Shown: in pieces, positions 57,911 to 64,000 of the stretch | Layout of the letters: each line of letters begins with the position of its first letter | Numbering within the stretch: position 1 is the stretch's first letter | Assembly (NCBI RefSeq): GCF_028554725.1 | Contig: NC_071667.1 | Span: 67,185,501-67,249,500 of the forward strand | From: Zeugodacus cucurbitae | Taxonomy: Eukaryota; Arthropoda; Insecta; Diptera; Tephritidae | Direction: 5' to 3' | DNA: 64,000 nt | Program-made: the position numbers and the translations under genes | The notes under the pieces: model-generated | Database searches by the model: none | What the model saw: only the letters and a program-made list of their open reading frames with translations | Told to the model about the DNA's origin: nothing

Positions 57911-60013
57911 AACTGATAGATTATAAGATTTTAATTCGAGAGTAATCACAATCTGTCAAAAATCGAATATATTAAGGGGTTTGCAAATGAGAATAGCTCA
58001 AACTGAGATGGTTGATTACATATATACGAGTATCCTTAGTCTAGTCAAAGGACGCTGTAAGATACTTCTCTAACTCTTTTCTACTCTTAGGAAAAGTCAC
58101 ATAGAAAATCTGATAACAAAGCATTCTCATAAAGTTTTTTAGTCGTGAGGACTGCGTTACCTTCTATAGAAGGTTAATCAGCATAGCCTAATATGGAAAC
58201 TGACTCACCACTTCTCATTACTATTACTACTTCTCTATTGTTTCCAAAAGTTGGTTTAATTCTTATGAATATTACTTTCTACGGGGCCTCCCTTTTCAAC
58301 GCATCTATATGATCTTCCAGTCTTTAATCTCTTCTCCCAATAGCACATTATCATATATTATTTTGTATGCATAAGCTCCCCTGAGAACTTTGACAAAGAT
58401 ATGGAAATGCTAAAGATTTGACCTTGATTTATATTGAGCTTAAATGAAGAGTTTAAAACGCCAACTGAAATCACGAGGAATTACCTTCAGAAATATAAGG
58501 TTAACTTAATCTACCGTTAAGAGTTCCATTTACTTAATTTATAATATATGATATTCCTTACGATCTCTCTCCCTTCCTATATTGCAAATAATGTTGAGAG
58601 AGCCAACTAAATTCTTACTTCCTCGTGTTCGCTAAATAATTTAGTCAAGTGTAACTAACTAACGAAGAAATCATAAATTTATAGAAAACTCACTTATTAA
58701 AGATTCCTCTTACAATTGTTGGCTTTCTCGGAAAATTTTCATTTCTACTACTTACTAATTGAAAGCACAAATGTATGTATGTAGATCTGTATATATAGAT
58801 GCATACATTACGGCTTCACTGCCAAGCTTCTACCAGCGTTTTTTACACTTCCGCACAATCGGATGACGCACACCTCGCCTCGCCTCGCCTCCCACACACA
58901 TATACATACACTCCTTGGTGCATTCAACAGCTTCAAATGCGTGCAGCCATATAAACGTAATGTGCTGGCATTTGTATGCAACATAGAAGGTGCAACAGCA
59001 TACTGGCATGATAACTGTATAGCTATGCAAAGATGAATATTTAAGGCACCGAGCAGTTAGTCAGGCATGCAGCCACCCCCTCTCCCCTACGCACAACCCA
59101 CCAGCAGCACTTTCATCATTGCTTGCATACATTTAGGCGCTGTTGGCGCTGATGCAATACGCATTTGTTGTAATTTAATGCTGCAGCAGCAGCAGCAGCT
59201 CCCCAATGCCTGGCAAAGTGAAACCATAAAAAGTAATACGAAAATCAACAACAACAACAGCAACAGCAAAACCGTTGTATTATCATTAAAGCTGATAGCG
59301 GGAGTTCGGTGTAGTTGCCGCTGTGCCAGGCTGTCAACACGCTGTTTTATGTATGTACTCGCATATATTTGTGTGTGTGCAAGGCACAGACCTCCCGCCA
59401 ATCCATCATCGACGCGGCATCATCAGTTCGGTGCTTCAGCAGCGACATTGGCGACATCAGCGTCATACGCCATATCATCAGTTGTATCAGCAGCTAACGT
59501 GATGACTTTCATTTTAATTAATATGTTGAGCGATGTTGCGCTGGAGGCGGTGGATGGGAGAGAGTGTCAGTGGTGTTCAAGAAAAAATTGTACGAAGTTG
59601 TGTAGGTGGAGGTTTCGGTGTCTCGTCACTGTGCCAAGCGCTCACACAAATGTAGTACGATGGCAGCCCTGTGGGAAATGATGTAGCTCCTGTGGTTGCC
59701 TGTGTATAAATTAACAAAAAATTAAAAAAAAAGGTCTAAATATTTTTCGATAAAAAAATAAGGTGATTTGAACAAGACCATATGTTTTTCATAAAGAGAC
59801 CTTTCATTTTTTTAGTTAAATACATTTTTACACAAATTTGTACCCGATCCAATGCCTGCATCTCTGTGTAAGAATCCTATAAACTAAAGTGTTGCCTACA
59901 TTTTGGCGCATTTATATAAAAAGAGAGTAGACAAAATCCTTTCTTTCCTAAAAAAAATAATAAAACAAGTATTTTTGTCGGATTTGTATATTACAAATCG
60001 TTCAGTAATATTA

Positions 60014-60337
60014 GGTCTACAACTTTTCTTTCGCCGTTTTCCAATATATGTCTCTAGGGTCAAGCACTGGTCGATTAAATCGATTTTTTTTATATCGATC
60101 TTGGACAATTGGTCAACATTAACCCAACAAAATATTTGTAGAGAGCTGTTTGCATCCCAAACTTATTCCCAACTGAAAATGTCAGTTTTTGAGCCGTATT
60201 ATCGACATTTGCGGGAAATTTTGCTTTTCTTTTATAATTCCAAGAAGAGTTCGGCTGAAGCTCATCGACATTTGTAACCGTTTTTATATAGAAAAACTTA
60301 AATTTACATAAAAACTGCGGAAGCTAAGTTGAAGACC
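60014..60337 (+). mobile_element. Mariner-derived MITE, copy 2
   Basis: The ends GGTCTACAACTTTTCTTTCG and CGGAAGCTAAGTTGAAGACC are inverted repeats, flanked by TA at 60012-60013 and 60338-60339. The plus strand at 60180-60276 reads MSVFEPYYRHLREILLFF, then NSKKSSAEAHRHL, then a stop. This is the first ~32 residues of a mauritiana-type mariner transposase without any catalytic domain. It shares its internal deletion point with copy 1 at 28692-29028. The longer 124-codon frame that runs through it is chance extension into the 5' end. Confidence 0.85.
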
Positions 60338-63300
60338 TAAAGCTATGATTAAAAAATATTTTAATTGACTCAATTAAATTTTTGTTCACACACATTCAAT
60401 TAAGTCCATACAATGTGTATCTGTTGACTGTTAGCAAAATGTTCCTTCTGAATTTTTTTTTTTTTCATTCTGACATTCTGTGTGACTAATAGAAACAAGT
60501 ATTAACATTATTATTGCTAATCATTGGATTAGCCAGGTTCAATCAATAGTACAATTATATTATCAATTGCATAGTAAATTTTGTTCAATCAGTTATGCCA
60601 ACTGTTCATATTTATTTAAAGCTTTATCTAGATATTTGGTAATAGTATTAGCTTTAAAGAAATATTTCTTTCTTCTTATAGAATACAGAGCTACACAGAG
60701 TTCCGAAAAGTATTAATTAAGTACTAATTGTCTTACAATTAATGTCTATTTTGCCATTTAAGCTTACATTTAAAGATTTGGTTAAAATTTACCATTCAAG
60801 CTGGCGTTCAAAGATAACCGTAGTGGATCTGCATACTTATCAAGCCCGCTAGTTCACTTTTCCTTATTTGAATAGTAAATTTTCAACGCTCTTCTATTCA
60901 GTGTCAATAAATATGAGGTTATATTTCATACACAAATAGCTTAAATATAATAAAGAGCGCAAGTATATAAAAAGTAAAACAAGAAAAAGAAGAAGAAGTC
61001 GAAGCAAGTCGAATAAACTATGCAATGCGGTAGTAAAAGTAAATACAAATAAATACAAAATAAGAAATATTTGGTTGCAAGCATTGTGGCTTAACCTATT
61101 TATGCACTCAAGCGTCAATAATAATACTGCGCTGGTATGAAGATATGCAGGCATATTTTAGACAGACATAGTTTTAAGTTTTACTACAAGTAAAATGTGG
61201 GACATGAATCAACTGATGTCTAGCATGTAGTAAATATAAATAATAAGTGCATTTCTGGTTGAATAACCAGTTGGCTATTGCCAAAATATAAATATTTATA
61301 TTTGTGGACTATATTAATGGTTATAAAGATGTACATAAAATTTAGTTAGATTGGGTTTATGGTATGCTATTTGCGGGTTAAAGATCAAAAGGCGTCAAAA
61401 AAATACGTAGACAAAGAGAGATAATAATGAAGGAAAAGAGAATCGAAGTTTTGGAAAAAATCATTTAATTATCCGCTGAAAACTCTCATCTAGGCTTTGA
61501 TGCTAGATTTTAATGAATTACATGAACTATATCATACAGGTGTTCCGCATTTGAGGCTTTCTTAATACTACATAAGCATCTGGGTCGCTACAATATGTTC
61601 TAAAAAAAATTAAAAAGTTGTGCTATCGTAAAATTCTTTCATCAACCACAATTGAAGCTATGACAACAACAAAATAGAATAAATATGTTTACACAAGCTC
61701 ATGCTTTTTCACTGCCCAAAAAACCAAAAATGACTGCTCGTGCGCCTGACAGTATGCTACAAACAAGCTGTGGTAGTTAACTATTGATGTATTGCTATAG
61801 ATCATAGTATATTTCGATGCCCATTCCAAAAGTAAAAAAGAAAAAACAATTATTATAAAATACTAAAAAATAAAAAAAAAATTGTTTCATAAATAATCAG
61901 CAGCTTATCCTCCACTACCGTTATATTGCACGTATGCCACCAGCATTTTTTTGTGACTGGAACAGGCTTTCCACAGCAATGCCATTAAATAGGTCCTACT
62001 TTTGTCCAATCTCTCTTTTGAATGCTTTTACTCCATACATTTCGTGGTTGTTGTGTTAACAGAAAGTTAAAAAAATAAAATAAAACTTCTATATGAATTA
62101 TATAATGTTTTCATAACTCGAAATTATTATGTACTAGGGATGTAATTATTTTTAATAGACTCACAGAAATTTATATTTTTTATTATGAGTATATATAAAT
62201 ATTAGGGATGTTCTAAATTTCAATAACAAAGAAGTTGAAAATAGTAAATAATTATAATAATTTGAGTTCTAGTTGGCAAAAAAAAACATTGTAAGGTGTT
62301 ATAAAAAAGTATTTTTTGTTTGAAGTTCAAAAAAGTAAATTTTACAAAAAAACTTGTTTTAAAAATTAAAAAAAATATATGTTTTAAAAAATGAAACATA
62401 TGAATATTTATTATCAATATTTTTTTCTTATATTTTCTAGTTTTATTAAATATATACATATATATTTTATTTTAGTTTTTAAATCATAATTAAATATACA
62501 TTTTTTTTTACTTTAACAAATGACCCACCCTAATGTCCATACTGACTTTCTACAAATCATACGAGTATGCAAATGTCACCAACGTTATTGCCGGCGGTTT
62601 TGTTATTGCAACTTGCAGCTCTCTCACTACACAGCCACAAAGTACAGTTATTCTAAAAGTTCAAATATTTGCATAATATTCACACATTAATGTATGTATG
62701 TATATATTCGGTCATATATTATATGAAAGTAGCCAAAAAAAATATGAAATAATTATAAAAGCGGGTTATTCGCCAAAGCTTATTATGCGCACACATACAT
62801 ACAGACATATATTACATGTGTGTGCGGGTTTTGATTTCATTCAAAAATATTGCATTCACCGTTGGCATCACTTATTACTAAATGCATTGAGTCACTCGCT
62901 GCTTTCAGGCACTCACACACACAGCATTTGCTTTGGTAATATTTTTTAATGGAATTTATTATTTTCATGCTCTACCTCTCGCATGAGTATGAGTTTATTT
63001 AAATGCGGTTTTATGAGCTCCTCTCTGTGTAGGTGTGTTGTGTGTATATGTGTGTTTGACCACACATGCATATTAAAATTTGTATTCGCTCGCATAATTC
63101 ACTCGCTGCTTAATTCACTTTGACGCTGGTGGACATGTTGATATTCTTTTATAAGTTTATTTCTTTTATAAAATGAATGCGCGCAGACATTTCCATTGAA
63201 TTCGCCGCTTGGCGTTTTTTCTTTGATTTTCTTGTGAAAGCACATTTTGTTGAATTAGTCATAAGCATTCGGTTTTATAGTCTAATAACGGTATATAATG

Positions 63301-64000
63301 CAGTCACATAATAAACGTTGCATAATAAGAATATAATAAGTGAATTAGTGGCTTTATGGAAATTAATTTTTAATTCTATATAAATCTCATTTTAATGAAG
63401 AAAAAACTTCAATAAAGAGTATGATTATTGCATAACAAATTACTTTTTTTACAATTTGTTAAATTCGAATAAAAACAAGATTAAATCAGATGTCATCAAT
63501 GGCAAATATATTAAGCAGAAAATAATGTATCACATAAACGGATTTTAATTTTTATTTTTTTAAATATTTTTTTTTTTTTTTTGAATATTTTTTATCTTTT
63601 AATTAACAATTATCATATAAATATAAATTATACTTCATTAACAAAAAAATATATATAAAAACGTCAATACGTACTTTTCTTAAAAAAACATTTCCGTACT
63701 TCTGGATACTCATAAAGGAGTATATAAGTTGTCATAAATATACCATACATCAAAGGATTTAAGAATTTGGAATAGACTAATTATAATAATCACTTATTGG
63801 AGCTTTAAAAATATATTTTTTTAATAATTTTATTTATTTTTTATCAGTTTAATCCCAGTAGTACCATACTTCATCATCAAGTTAAATTTGTCACGTACCG
63901 TTGATGTTTAGATTAGAATGCCTTACAGATTTTTTATGGTTCCATAACAATAACGCAAAGATGATCTTAATACAAATAAATACCTTAAACTAGTACATAT

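Larger units (their letters stand above)
57353..64000 (+). other. Intron 4 (phase 2), continuing past the window
   Basis: Donor GTAAGT at 57353; no acceptor followed by FN3-like coding was found up to 64000. It contains a truncated retroelement (57571-57910), a mariner MITE (60014-60337), (CTCGC)3 near 58864-58890, and a CAG-rich 204-codon frame at 59067-59681 judged to be chance. The last 4 kb are very AT-rich. Confidence 0.6.

Noticed and set aside
59067..59681. 204-codon plus-strand frame with a Gln run
   Set aside because: It lies in intron 4, is driven by CAG/CAA repeats, has an equally open opposite strand (59087-59401) and shows no domain.
59903..60277. 124-codon frame at 59.9 kb as a gene
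   Set aside because: Only its last ~32 codons are meaningful, as a mariner transposase start inside a MITE. The rest is chance sequence upstream and in the 5' end of that element.
1..64000. tRNA, rRNA or snRNA genes
   Set aside because: Looking by eye for tRNA B-box strings (GGTTCGANNCC) and paired arms gave no convincing candidate. A covariance-model scan would be needed to exclude small RNAs.

Overview
This window looks like nuclear DNA from a higher fly, most likely a tephritid fruit fly or close relative. It is AT-rich and intron/intergenic-dominated. It has dense CA/GT, CT and (CAA/TTG)n microsatellites, GT-AG introns, and degraded non-LTR retrotransposons and Tc1/mariner-type elements. 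The species call is inference. Nothing bacterial or viral was seen: no operons, CRISPR array, rRNA or recognisable tRNA.

The only host gene I can support is on the + strand in the right third. Four exons (44525-44651, 50215-50384, 56902-57028, 57229-57352) join with consistent splice phases. They encode a signal peptide, one complete Ig domain and the start of a fibronectin III domain. A single N-terminal Ig domain followed by FN3 repeats fits the receptor tyrosine phosphatase Ptp99A; that identity is a family-level inference. The rest of the gene lies beyond position 64000. Everything from 57353 to the end appears to be its fourth intron.

The left two thirds (1-44524) show no host coding exon I can defend. 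They are a mosaic of repeats. (1) An intact 1.3-kb Tc1/mariner-superfamily transposon with TIRs, TA target duplication and a 361-residue DDD transposase lies at 13589-14893. Two decayed relatives of a different family lie at 29159-30240 and about 40666-41405. (2) Three decayed copies of one non-LTR family lie at 15515-15826, 24836-25695 and 55318-56669. There are also a jockey-like RNase H scrap near 4.2 kb and a 5'-truncated jockey-like insertion with an 8-bp target duplication at 57571-57910. (3) Five copies of an interspersed repeat whose end is a hairpin lie at 3.7, 10.8, 21.0, 22.2 and 37.5 kb. (4) Arrays of overlapping palindromes built on CCCGAAATTTCGGGAT lie at 5.6-6.2, 9.3-9.7, 17.3-17.5 and 20.9 kb. 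(5) Two mariner-derived MITEs at 28692-29028 and 60014-60337 each keep a scrap of transposase N-terminus.

Other structures are a nearly perfect 468-bp ATTACAA satellite, an AACTT-type minisatellite interrupted by a retroelement, a TATCGATA-rich block at 30.5-30.9 kb and a GATC-dense block at 52.6-53.3 kb. Most open reading frames over 60 codons in the window are chance frames in simple repeats or antisense shadows of transposons.
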